A stretch of DNA of 5,983 nucleotides from an uncultured Clostridia bacterium (GTDB lineage Bacteria; Bacillota; Clostridia; TANB77; CAG-508): the NCBI GenBank assembly GCA_947584125.1, contig CANPWI010000086.1, forward strand, positions 1 to 5,983. Direction: 5' to 3'. Within the stretch, counting starts at the first letter, position 1. The number at the start of each line of letters is the position of its first letter. This document shows positions 1 to 5,983 of the stretch, one piece after another. Made by a program: the position numbers and the translations under genes. The notes beneath the pieces are model-generated. The model was not told the origin of the DNA. It did not search any database and worked only from the letters and a program-made list of their open reading frames with translations.

Positions 1-1040
1 CTATATTTGAAAGTAAATGGCTTACAAATATGGGAGAAAAACATAAAGAGTTAGAAAAAAATTTAAAAGAATATTTAGGAGTTAAAAATATTTCTTTATA
101 TACAAACGGACACATGGCTTTATATATTGCTATAAAATCATTTGATTTTCCTGAAGGAAGTGAAATTATAACAACTCCTTATAGTTTTTCATCAACAACA
201 CATGCTATAGTTCAAAACAATTTAAAGCCAGTTTTTTGTGATATAAATGAAAAAGACTATACCATTGATGTTAGTAAAATAGAAAGCTTAATTACTGATA
301 AAACAGTTGCTATTCTTCCAGTTCATGTTTATGGTCATGTTTGTGATGTAGAAAAAATTGATGAAATAGCAAAAAAGCATAATTTAAAAGTTATTTATGA
401 TGCGGCTCATGTTTTTGGAGTTAAATATAAAGGGACAAGTATAGCAAATTATGGTGATATTTCTATGTTTAGCTTTCATGCTACGAAAGTGTTTAATACT
501 ATTGAAGGTGGAGCTTTAGTCTACAATGATGATAACAAAAGATTGATTTTAGAAAGATTAAAAAATTTTGGAATTAATGGACCAGATCACGTTGATACTG
601 TCGGAACAAATGCAAAAATGAATGAATTTTGTGCTGCTATGGGAATTTGTAATTTAAGACATGTTGATAGCGAAATTTCAAAAAGAGAAAAAGTTTATAA
701 TAGATATTTAGAGAGATTGGGTGGAATACCAGGAATTACAGTTTCTAATACTCAAAATAATGTAACTGCAAATTATGCATATTTTCCTGTCATATTTGAT
801 AAAGAAAAATTTGGAAAAAATAGAGATGAAGTAATGGAAGAATTAAAAGAAGAAAATATTTATACTAGAAAATATTTTTATCCATTAATAAATGATTACG
901 AGTGTTACAGAGATAAATATGATAGCAATGAAACTCCTATTGCTAAAAGAATTTCAGATAATGTTTTAACAATCCCAATGTATGCTGATTTAAGCCTAGA
1001 AGATGTAGACAAAATTTGTGATATTATTTTGAAAAAATAA
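1..1040 (+). CDS. DegT/DnrJ/EryC1/StrS-family sugar-nucleotide aminotransferase (VioA/FdtB-like), 5'-truncated
   Basis: PLP-dependent transaminase of the class that places an amino group on a keto-sugar nucleotide, probably a dTDP-4-keto- or 3-keto-6-deoxyhexose, in the cytoplasm. The frame is open to the left edge: codons from base 3 read IFESKWLTN before the ATG at 30. That resembles the usual family N-terminus (ESKWLTNMGPKH...), so ATG 30 is internal and the true start lies upstream. Counting from that Met, visible marks are the PLP-ring aspartate in YDAAHVFG (D124), the Schiff-base lysine in SFHATKVFNTIEGG (K153, codon 486-488), KMNEF (about 196-200) and TRKYFYPL near 279-286. The SFHATK...EGG form is closer, from memory, to VioA/FdtB-type enzymes than to ArnB/PseC, but the sugar and position cannot be fixed. 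The gene ends 16 bases before an ATP-grasp gene, which could acylate the new amino group. No frame damage is seen. Confidence 0.93.
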   Translation, partial: IFESKWLTNMGEKHKELEKNLKEYLGVKNISLYTNGHMALYIAIKSFDFPEGSEIITTPYSFSSTTHAIVQNNLKPVFCDINEKDYTIDVSKIESLITDKTVAILPVHVYGHVCDVEKIDEIAKKHNLKVIYDAAHVFGVKYKGTSIANYGDISMFSFHATKVFNTIEGGALVYNDDNKRLILERLKNFGINGPDHVDTVGTNAKMNEFCAAMGICNLRHVDSEISKREKVYNRYLERLGGIPGITVSNTQNNVTANYAYFPVIFDKEKFGKNRDEVMEELKEENIYTRKYFYPLINDYECYRDKYDSNETPIAKRISDNVLTIPMYADLSLEDVDKICDIILKK

Positions 1041-1043
1041 TAA

Positions 1044-1050
1044 AAGGAGA
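1044..1050 (+). promoter_or_regulatory. Ribosome binding site of the first ATP-grasp gene
   Basis: AAGGAGA lies six bases before the ATG at 1057. It is a near-perfect Shine-Dalgarno sequence and fixes that start, directly after the TAA of the aminotransferase. Confidence 0.8.
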
Positions 1051-1056
1051 CCAACT

Positions 1057-2256
1057 ATGAAAAAATTATTAATATTGGGTGGATCTAGATATATTTTACC
1101 AATTATAAAATCTGCTCATAAGTTAGGAGTATATGTTATTACATGTGACTATTTACCAGATAATATTGCTCATAAATATTCTGATAAATATTGTAATGTA
1201 AGTATAATAGACAAAGAAGCTGTACTCAATTTAGCAAAAGAGAAAAAAATTGATGGAATTATGTCTTTTGCTTGTGATCCAGGAGTAGAAACTGCTGCAT
1301 ATGTCGCTGAAAAATTAGGTTTACCTTCTTGTGGTCCTTATGAATCTGTTTGTATTTTACAAAACAAGGGCAAATTTAGAAAATTTTTAGAAGAAAATGG
1401 GTTTAATGTTCCAATGTCAAGAGTTTATAATGATATTGAAACAGCAAAAAAAGATGTTAAATTATTTCAGTGGCCAATTATAGTAAAGCCTACAGATTCA
1501 GCTGGAAGTAAAGGAGTAACAAGAGTAGATAATGAAAATGATTTAAAAGAAAGTATAGAAAACGCTTTAAAATTTTCTCATAACCATGAATTTATTATTG
1601 AAGAGTTTTTAGAAAAGAAAGGCTGTTCATCAGATTGTGATTGCTTTTCTGTAGATGGCAAATTAAAATTTGTTTCTTTTTCTGCTCAAAGATTTGATAA
1701 AAAAGCTATAAATCCTTATGTACCAGCTGGTTTTAGTTGGCCAGAAACTATTTCAAAAAACAATAGAGAAGAATTAACAAATGAAATTCAAAGATTATTA
1801 GATTTACTTGATATGAAAACATCAGTCTATAATATAGAAACAAGAGAGGCTATTAATGGAAAACCATATATAATGGAATGTTCACCTAGAGGTGGAGGAA
1901 ATCGATTATCAGAAATGGTTAGATATATGGCAGGAATTGATTTATTAGAAGATTCAGTTAAAGCAGCTTTAGGGGAAAAAATAATAGATGACTTTGATAA
2001 AGAAATTAAAGGCAATTGGGCAGAAGTAATTTTACATGGAAATAAATCTGGATATTTTCAATCATTAGAAATTTCTGAAAGTATAAAAAAATATGTAATA
2101 GAAGAAGACTTATGGATTAAAAAAGGTGATAAAGTTGAAAACTTTTCAGGAGCAAATCAGACTATAGGAACATTAGTTATGAAATTTGAAAATTCTAAAG
2201 ATGTAGAAAACTTTTTTGATAATCAAGACAAATACATAAAAGTAAATATAAATTAG
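1057..2256 (+). CDS. ATP-grasp domain ligase (carboxylate-amine ligase-like), intact
   Basis: A 399-residue cytoplasmic ATP-grasp protein. The family activates a carboxylate as an acyl phosphate and joins it to an amine or other nucleophile. In a surface-sugar cluster it probably makes an amide between an amino sugar or uronic acid and a small acid or amino acid, which is inference. The pre-ATP-grasp Rossmann-like part opens with LLILGGSRY (residues 4-11), and AEKLGLPSCGPYES spans about 84-97. ATP-binding lysine K144 lies in PIIVKP, followed by the glycine-rich loop DSAGSKGV (147-154) and the adenine-contacting IEEF (181-184). The usual EINPR metal motif appears as ECSPRGGGN (274-282): the acidic residue (E274) and arginine (R278) are kept, but Asn is Ser. 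E261 in NIETR is the probable second metal ligand. C190, C194 and C196 lie close together. It is the only one of the three ATP-grasp genes here with an unbroken frame. Confidence 0.92.
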   Translation: MKKLLILGGSRYILPIIKSAHKLGVYVITCDYLPDNIAHKYSDKYCNVSIIDKEAVLNLAKEKKIDGIMSFACDPGVETAAYVAEKLGLPSCGPYESVCILQNKGKFRKFLEENGFNVPMSRVYNDIETAKKDVKLFQWPIIVKPTDSAGSKGVTRVDNENDLKESIENALKFSHNHEFIIEEFLEKKGCSSDCDCFSVDGKLKFVSFSAQRFDKKAINPYVPAGFSWPETISKNNREELTNEIQRLLDLLDMKTSVYNIETREAINGKPYIMECSPRGGGNRLSEMVRYMAGIDLLEDSVKAALGEKIIDDFDKEIKGNWAEVILHGNKSGYFQSLEISESIKKYVIEEDLWIKKGDKVENFSGANQTIGTLVMKFENSKDVENFFDNQDKYIKVNIN

Positions 2257-2264
2257 AAATTATT

Positions 2265-2270
2265 AAGGAG
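2265..2270 (+). promoter_or_regulatory. Ribosome binding site of the second aminotransferase-like gene
   Basis: AAGGAG is followed by a 12-base spacer to the ATG at 2283. The spacing is longer than ideal, but the next in-frame ATG (2289) is still farther away, so 2283 is the best start. Confidence 0.6.
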
Positions 2271-2282
2271 ATAAATTTAATT

Positions 2283-3381
2283 ATGGAAATGGGTGGGGAT
2301 TTTTGGAAGGAAGATATTGAATATAAAAATAATATAAATGAAAAGTTTTTTACTTTTGGAAAAGATAATAAATTTTTATTTTCAGGTAGAACAGCAATAG
2401 ACTTTATATTACAAGATATCTTAAGAATCCAAAAAATAAGAAATATATATTTTCCTTCATATAGTTGCGATTCTATGACTGTACCATTTAAAAATAGAGG
2501 AATAAAAATTGAATACTATGATGTATATTATGATGATGGCTTGAAATATAACATTGATATAAATTTTGAGTGTGATGTATTTTTTGCTATGAATTATTTT
2601 GGATATACTTCAACTAATATGGAAAGGTATATAAAAGAATTTAAAAGAAGAAAAGTTATAGTTATAGAAGATTTTACTCAAAATTTATTATCAAGTAAAC
2701 CTTTTTCAAATTATTCTGATTATGTTATAGCTAGTTTAAGAAAATGGTTTCCTGTTACTACAGGGGGAATTGCTACAAAACTAAACGATAATTTTTTTAT
2801 TGATACTAATAATTTTACTTTAAATGAGGATGTTACTAAAATCCAACGGACTAGCTATGATTGAAAAAAGAGAATATATAAATTTAGAAAAAAATGAGGA
2901 TTGTTCAAAATTGACTGACGAAGTTTATCTTAAAGAAAAAGAAAAAATGAAATCAAAATTTTATAGTGAATTTAAAAAATCTAATTTATATATAGAAAGA
3001 GATTTTATAGATAAAAAAATTGATGAAGAATCTTTAAATACAATTTTAAATATTAATTTAAAATCTATTATTGAAAAAAGAAAAAGAAATTCTAAATGTA
3101 TTTATGAAAATTTAAATAATAAAAATATTAATTATTTGATTAATGATTATAATGAAAACAATGATTGTTTATTATATGTTCCAATTTATATGGACAAAAA
3201 TTTCAAAAATAAATTGCAAGAATTTTTAATAAGTCAAAAATTTTATTGTCCAAATCATTGGGAAATTGATACAAAAATAAATAGTTTATTTGAAAATGAG
3301 TTTTCTTTAGTATGTGATCAAAGATATTCTGAAGAACAAATAAAATATAATATAGAACTAATTAACAAATTTAAAATATAA
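2283..3381 (+). CDS. Divergent DegT-like PLP aminotransferase, one +1 frameshift at CGG (2847)
   Basis: Read through one +1 shift, this is a protein of about 365 residues with a DegT-like fold type I aminotransferase layout. The unshifted frame stops at 2862-2864 (193 aa); the +1 frame continues to 3381. N-terminal marks are SGRTAID (34-40), FPSYSCDS (57-64), the likely PLP-ring aspartate in VIEDFTQNLLS (D130), and the probable Schiff-base lysine K154 in SLRKWFP, with GG at 161-162. The SLRKW(F/L)P signature marks a divergent branch, not the VioA-type enzymes. After the shift, GLAMIEKREYIN, FYCPNHWEI and CDQRYSEE match what I recall of this branch's C-terminal half. Because the frame 1 stop at 2821-2823 and the frame 0 stop at 2862-2864 bracket the break, the shift must lie between them; skipping C2847 gives CAA|GGA (Gln-Gly). 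An automatic annotation would call it frameshifted or split it. The C-terminal half is exceptionally A+T-rich. Substrate unknown. Confidence 0.82.
2844..2850 (+). other. +1 frame break 1: CAA-C-GGA
   Basis: The zero frame reads CAA CGG ACT and meets TGA five codons after the CGG. Skipping C2847 gives CAA GGA CTA GCT ATG and leads into the conserved C-terminal half. The break must lie between 2824 and 2862 because of stops in the two frames. The exact base is chosen by analogy with the two other breaks; skipping A2850 instead would give CAA CGG CTA (Gln-Arg-Leu). Confidence 0.75.
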
Positions 3382-3384
3382 AGT

Positions 3385-3389
3385 GAGGA
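3385..3389 (+). promoter_or_regulatory. Ribosome binding site that sets the ATG 3395 start
   Basis: GAGGA lies five bases before ATG 3395. An in-frame GTG at 3383 overlaps this site, so it is better explained as part of the Shine-Dalgarno sequence than as a start codon; no good site precedes the GTG. Confidence 0.7.
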
Positions 3390-3394
3390 AAATT

Positions 3395-4652
3395 ATGGAT
3401 GAATTAAAAGGAAAAAAATTACTAATTTTAGGAGCATATAATTCTGAAAAAGAAATAGTAAATGTTGCTAAAAAAATGGGAGTTTATACTATTGTTACTG
3501 ATAATAATTTAGATTGGGATAAAGCTCCGGCTAAAAAGTTAGCTGATGAAGCTTGGAACATTAGTTGGTCAGATATAGAACTTTTAAAAGAAAAATGTAT
3601 TGAAGAAAAAGTAGATGGAGTTTTAGCTGGTTTTGATGAATTTAGAATAAAATTAGCTTCTAAGTTGTCTAAAGAAATTGGAAAACCATTTTATACTGAC
3701 GGCTCTAAACTTGATGATATATTAGATAAAGAAAAATTTAAGAAAGCTTGTAAAGAGTGTAAAATTAGAGTTCCTAAAGAATATATATATGGAGATAAAA
3801 ATATTGAATTTCCAGTAATTGTTAAACCATGTGACACTGGAGGCTCTTCAGGTATTACAATTTGCTATTCAAAAGATGAATTTGATGAAGCTTATAATAA
3901 GGCAAAAGAAATTTCACGTAGTGGAAAAATTTTAATTGAAGAATATATAAGATCAGATGAGGTTATATTTCATCTTACTGTACATAATGGTAACATTGAT
4001 TTATCAGCTATGTGCGATAAAAAGACACATTTATTTGATAAAAAAATACCTCAAATTACTATTCGGTATGCATTTTCCATCAAAATATTTAGATATTTTG
4101 ATAAAATATAATTTAGAAAAATTTAAAAGATTAATCCAATATTTAAATATTAAAGATGGATTAATTGCTTTTCAATGTTTAGTAAAAGACAATGATATAA
4201 TACCATTTGATCCAACATACCGTATAGATGGCTCTTTAGTATATCATTTTATAGAAAATCAAAATAGTAGTAATGCAGTAGAAATGTTAATTAGGAAATC
4301 AATAACAGGTTCTATGGGAAATGATGAAGAAATATCCAAAAAAGAAACTCCTTATTTTAAAAATCCTTGTGTTGAAATACCAATATTATTAAAAAAAGGA
4401 ACTATTACTAAAATTGTAGGACTAGAAGAAATTAAAAATATGGAAGATGTTATTCATGTTTATGAAAAATATAACATAGGAAAGACTTTTACTAAAGAAG
4501 CAGATTTTTCTCAAATTTCATTTAGAATTTTACTTAGTGCAAAAGATGATAAAAAATTACAAGAAGATATAGATAAAATATATTCTGTATTAAAAGTATA
4601 TGATGAAAATGGAAATAATATGGTAAGTGAAAATTTATATAGAATTGTATAA
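3395..4652 (+). CDS. ATP-grasp domain protein, one +1 frameshift at CGG (4064)
   Basis: Read through one +1 shift it is 418 residues, a normal length for this ATP-grasp group. The unshifted frame stops at 4109-4111 after about 238 residues, losing the metal-binding half. The N-terminal domain starts KLLILGAYNSE (8-18); VIVKP (141-145, ATP-binding K144) is followed by the loop CDTGGSSGI (146-154) and IEEY (181-184). After the break come GMHFPSKYLD (224-233), then GLIAFQCLV (255-263) and FDPTYRIDG (271-279) in the places where the two acidic metal ligands and EINPR usually stand; here they are Q260, D272 and R276. That degenerate pattern is shared by some members of the group as I recall, so activity is plausible but chemistry may differ from its two neighbours. 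The start at 3395 is favoured over GTG 3383 by the ribosome binding site. It follows the preceding gene by 13 bases. Acceptor and donor are unknown. Confidence 0.85.
4061..4067 (+). other. +1 frame break 2: ATT-C-GGT
   Basis: The zero frame reads ATT CGG TAT and runs on as a non-conserved tail to TAA 4109-4111. Skipping C4064 gives ATT GGT ATG CAT (Ile-Gly-Met-His) and continues into FPSKYLD and the rest of the ATP-grasp domain. The break has no homopolymer and no short repeat around it. Confidence 0.85.
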
Positions 4653-4667
4653 TATTTGCTAGAAATA

Positions 4668-4673
4668 AAGGAG
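4668..4673 (+). promoter_or_regulatory. Ribosome binding site of the third ATP-grasp gene
   Basis: AAGGAG lies five bases before ATG 4679, a strong Shine-Dalgarno sequence in the 26-base gap after the preceding TAA. Confidence 0.8.
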
Positions 4674-4678
4674 AAAAA

Positions 4679-5891
4679 ATGACTAAGAAAATATTAATAC
4701 TTGGTGCTACTGAAAATCAAGTTAAATTAATAAAAACTGCAAAAAATGAAGGATACTATGTTATTGTATGTGATTGGACAAATGATAATCCAGGAATAAA
4801 ATTAGCAGATAAACATTATCAAGTTAGTACTTTAGATAGAGAAGCTGTTTTAGAAGTAGCTAAAAAAGAAAATATTGATGGAGTTATTTCTAATTCTGAG
4901 CCAGCTATGGAAAATGTCTCATATATTGCAGAAAAATTAAATTTAATTCGGAAATCCAACTGATAGTATTAAGATTTTAACATCTAAAGATAGATTTAGA
5001 TCTCTACAAGAAGAATTAGGGTTATATGCTCCAAAACATTCTGCAATTAATAATAAAGATGAATTTATAAATAAAATAAAAAAATTTACTTTACCATTTA
5101 TTATAAAGCCAATGGAATCTTCTGGAAGTAGGGGAACGACTAAAATTGAAAATTTGGATTTAGAAAAATGTATAAAAGCATTTAATGAATGTACAGAATT
5201 TTCTAAGAATAAGCAATGTTGTATTGAAGAATTTGTTGAATCATCAATTGATTACATTATAGATGGAGATGTATTTATTTATAATAATCAATATATTTGG
5301 GATGGAATGTTTTTTAATTATAGGCACAACAAATTAAAAATGATACCAACAACTGAAAGTTGGCCATTAAAAATTGATAAAAATATAATTAATAATTTAA
5401 AAATTCAAATAAAAAGTATTTTTGAAAAATTAAATATTTCTTTTGGTGAATTTAATGTAGAAATGTATATAAATAAAAATAATAATCTTTTTATTATTGA
5501 GATTAATCCTAGACAAGGAGGATGTGATATACCATCTTCAATAAAAAAACATTCTGGAATAGATTTTTCTAAATTATTAGTTACATTATCAGTAGGAGAT
5601 GAGAAGTATTTTAATCAAATTAAAGATATGAAAAGAAATTGTATTTATATTTCTAGACACATGGTTTTTTCTACTAAAAAGGGAAGATATAAAGATGTTT
5701 TTGTATCAAATGAAATAAAAAATTACGTTAATAACATAGAAATATTAAAGAAGATAAATGATGAAATAGATGTATCTAAAAATGCTGGAGATGTAATTGC
5801 TTATGTGGACTTGATTTTTGATAACTATGAAACTCAAAAAAAATATGATTCACATTTAGAAAATTATATATATCCTATAATTGAAGAATAA
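4679..5891 (+). CDS. ATP-grasp domain ligase, one +1 frameshift at CGG (4949)
   Basis: Read through one +1 shift this is a 403-residue ATP-grasp protein, similar in layout to the intact one at 1057-2256. The unshifted frame ends at 4961-4963 after only 94 residues; the other frame then stays open to 5891, although its first ATG (5112) lies inside the ATP-binding motif, so an independent second gene makes no sense. Marks: KILILGATENQ (4-14), CDWTNDNPGIKLAD (31-44), AEKLNLI|GNPTDSIKILTSKDRF joined across the break (84-106), FIIKP with K143, the loop ESSGSRG (146-152), IEEF (182-185), the metal ligand E261 in FNVEMY, and a canonical EINPRQGG (274-281, with E274, N276 and R278). All catalytic residues are present, so if the frame is read through, the enzyme should be active. 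It probably ligates an acid or amino acid to an amino sugar, with substrate unknown. The flippase gene follows after 23 bases. Confidence 0.88.
4946..4952 (+). other. +1 frame break 3: ATT-C-GGA
   Basis: The zero frame reads ATT CGG AAA TCC AAC TGA and ends. Skipping C4949 gives ATT GGA AAT CCA ACT (Ile-Gly-Asn-Pro-Thr), restoring the GNP-type motif that I recall as common at this point in ATP-grasp ligases, followed by DSIKILTSKD, which parallels ESVCILQNKG in the first ATP-grasp protein. This is the best supported of the three breaks. Confidence 0.9.
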
Positions 5892-5905
5892 CTAGTTTTA
5901 ATATT

Positions 5906-5910
5906 GGAGA
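5906..5910 (+). promoter_or_regulatory. Ribosome binding site of the flippase gene
   Basis: GGAGA lies four bases before ATG 5915, and supports translation starting there. Confidence 0.65.
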
Positions 5911-5914
5911 AAAA

Positions 5915-5983
5915 ATGGAAAATTCAAAACAAAAAGTAATGTCTAACTTAATATGGAGATTTGCTGAAAGAAGTGGAGCTCAA
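5915..5983 (+). CDS. Probable Wzx-type polysaccharide flippase, N-terminal fragment
   Basis: Only 23 codons are inside the window, reading MENSKQKVMSN then LIWRFAERSGAQ. Lys-rich N-terminus followed by (N)LIWRF-ER-GAQ is typical of Wzx/RfbX-like oligosaccharide flippases, where it precedes the first of about 12-14 membrane helices. Such proteins move the lipid-linked repeat unit across the inner membrane. The assignment rests on this short motif and on the gene neighbourhood; no complete membrane segment is visible. The gene lies 23 bases after the third ATP-grasp gene, in the same direction, and runs off the right edge. Confidence 0.7.
   Translation, partial: MENSKQKVMSNLIWRFAERSGAQ

Noticed and set aside
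1827..2015. A 62-codon open frame on the minus strand
   Set aside because: It is fully inside the ATP-grasp gene, antisense, with no ribosome binding site or recognisable domain; it is a shadow of the real gene.
2792..2798. Phase variation by a homopolymer (seven T)
   Set aside because: The run lies in frame and upstream of the region where the shift must occur; none of the three breaks sits at a homopolymer or short tandem repeat.
2824..3381. An independent gene starting at ATG 2824
   Set aside because: It overlaps the preceding frame, has no well-placed ribosome binding site, and its product matches only the C-terminal half of a DegT-like aminotransferase.
3383..3394. GTG at 3383 as the start of the second ATP-grasp gene
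   Set aside because: The GTG overlaps the GAGGA Shine-Dalgarno sequence that serves ATG 3395, and no binding site precedes it.
3957..4067. The first 37 codons of the open frame beginning at ATG 3957
   Set aside because: They are the out-of-frame reading of the ATP-grasp N-terminal half; the homologous residues start only at GMHFPSK, at 4065.
2824..4948. A prfB-like upstream Shine-Dalgarno stimulator or a shared sequence motif at the three breaks
   Set aside because: No purine-rich element stands at a constant short distance before the three sites, and beyond C-GGW the flanks have nothing clearly in common. ATCCAAC occurs near sites 1 and 3 but at different offsets, and not at site 2.
2820..4952. 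CGG simply reassigned to another amino acid or used as stop
   Set aside because: Reassignment would not change the frame, and homologous sequence continues only in the +1 frame after every one of these codons.
5112..5891. An independent gene starting at ATG 5112
   Set aside because: That ATG is the Met in the ATP-binding motif IIKPM; the same frame is open and conserved back to 4950, so it continues the gene that starts at 4679.
1041..5914. Terminators, tRNA genes, riboswitches, CRISPR arrays or insertion sequences
   Set aside because: The gaps are 13-26 bases and hold only ribosome binding sites; I see no hairpin with a T-run, no tandem repeats and no transposase or inverted repeats.

Overview
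The window is a very AT-rich, tightly packed, all plus-strand piece of a surface-polysaccharide (O-antigen or capsule) biosynthesis cluster. Short gaps of 13-26 bases, AGGAG-type ribosome binding sites before each gene and almost exclusive use of AGA for arginine suggest a low-GC bacterium, either a Firmicute (Clostridia-like) or a Fusobacterium-like organism. The sequence alone does not decide between them. No promoter or terminator is evident, so the window looks like the middle of a longer operon.

Layout: (1) 1-1040, the 3' part of a VioA/FdtB-like DegT-family PLP sugar aminotransferase; (2) 1057-2256, an intact ATP-grasp ligase; (3) 2283-3381, a divergent DegT-like aminotransferase carrying one +1 frameshift; (4) 3395-4652, a second ATP-grasp protein with one +1 frameshift; (5) 4679-5891, a third ATP-grasp ligase with one +1 frameshift; (6) 5915-5983, the first 23 codons of a probable Wzx-type flippase, cut by the window edge. 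A plausible joint role is that the aminotransferases make amino sugars, the ATP-grasp enzymes attach carboxylic or amino acids through amide-type bonds, and the flippase exports the lipid-linked repeat unit. The substrates cannot be read from the sequence.

The most striking observation is that all three frameshifts are the same event. In each gene the frame is restored by skipping exactly one C that directly precedes a GGA or GGT glycine codon, so the unshifted frame has a CGG codon at each break (2847, 4064, 4949). I found eight CGG trinucleotides on the plus strand. The other five are out of frame, so every in-frame CGG codon in about 1,950 codons lies at a frame break. The reading frames beyond the breaks are long, conserved and otherwise undamaged, so these are not decaying pseudogenes. 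Two explanations compete: +1 ribosomal frameshifting or four-base decoding at a 'hungry' or unassigned CGG codon (C|GGW, giving Gly), or a systematic sequencing error that adds a C before GG. The sequence alone cannot separate them.
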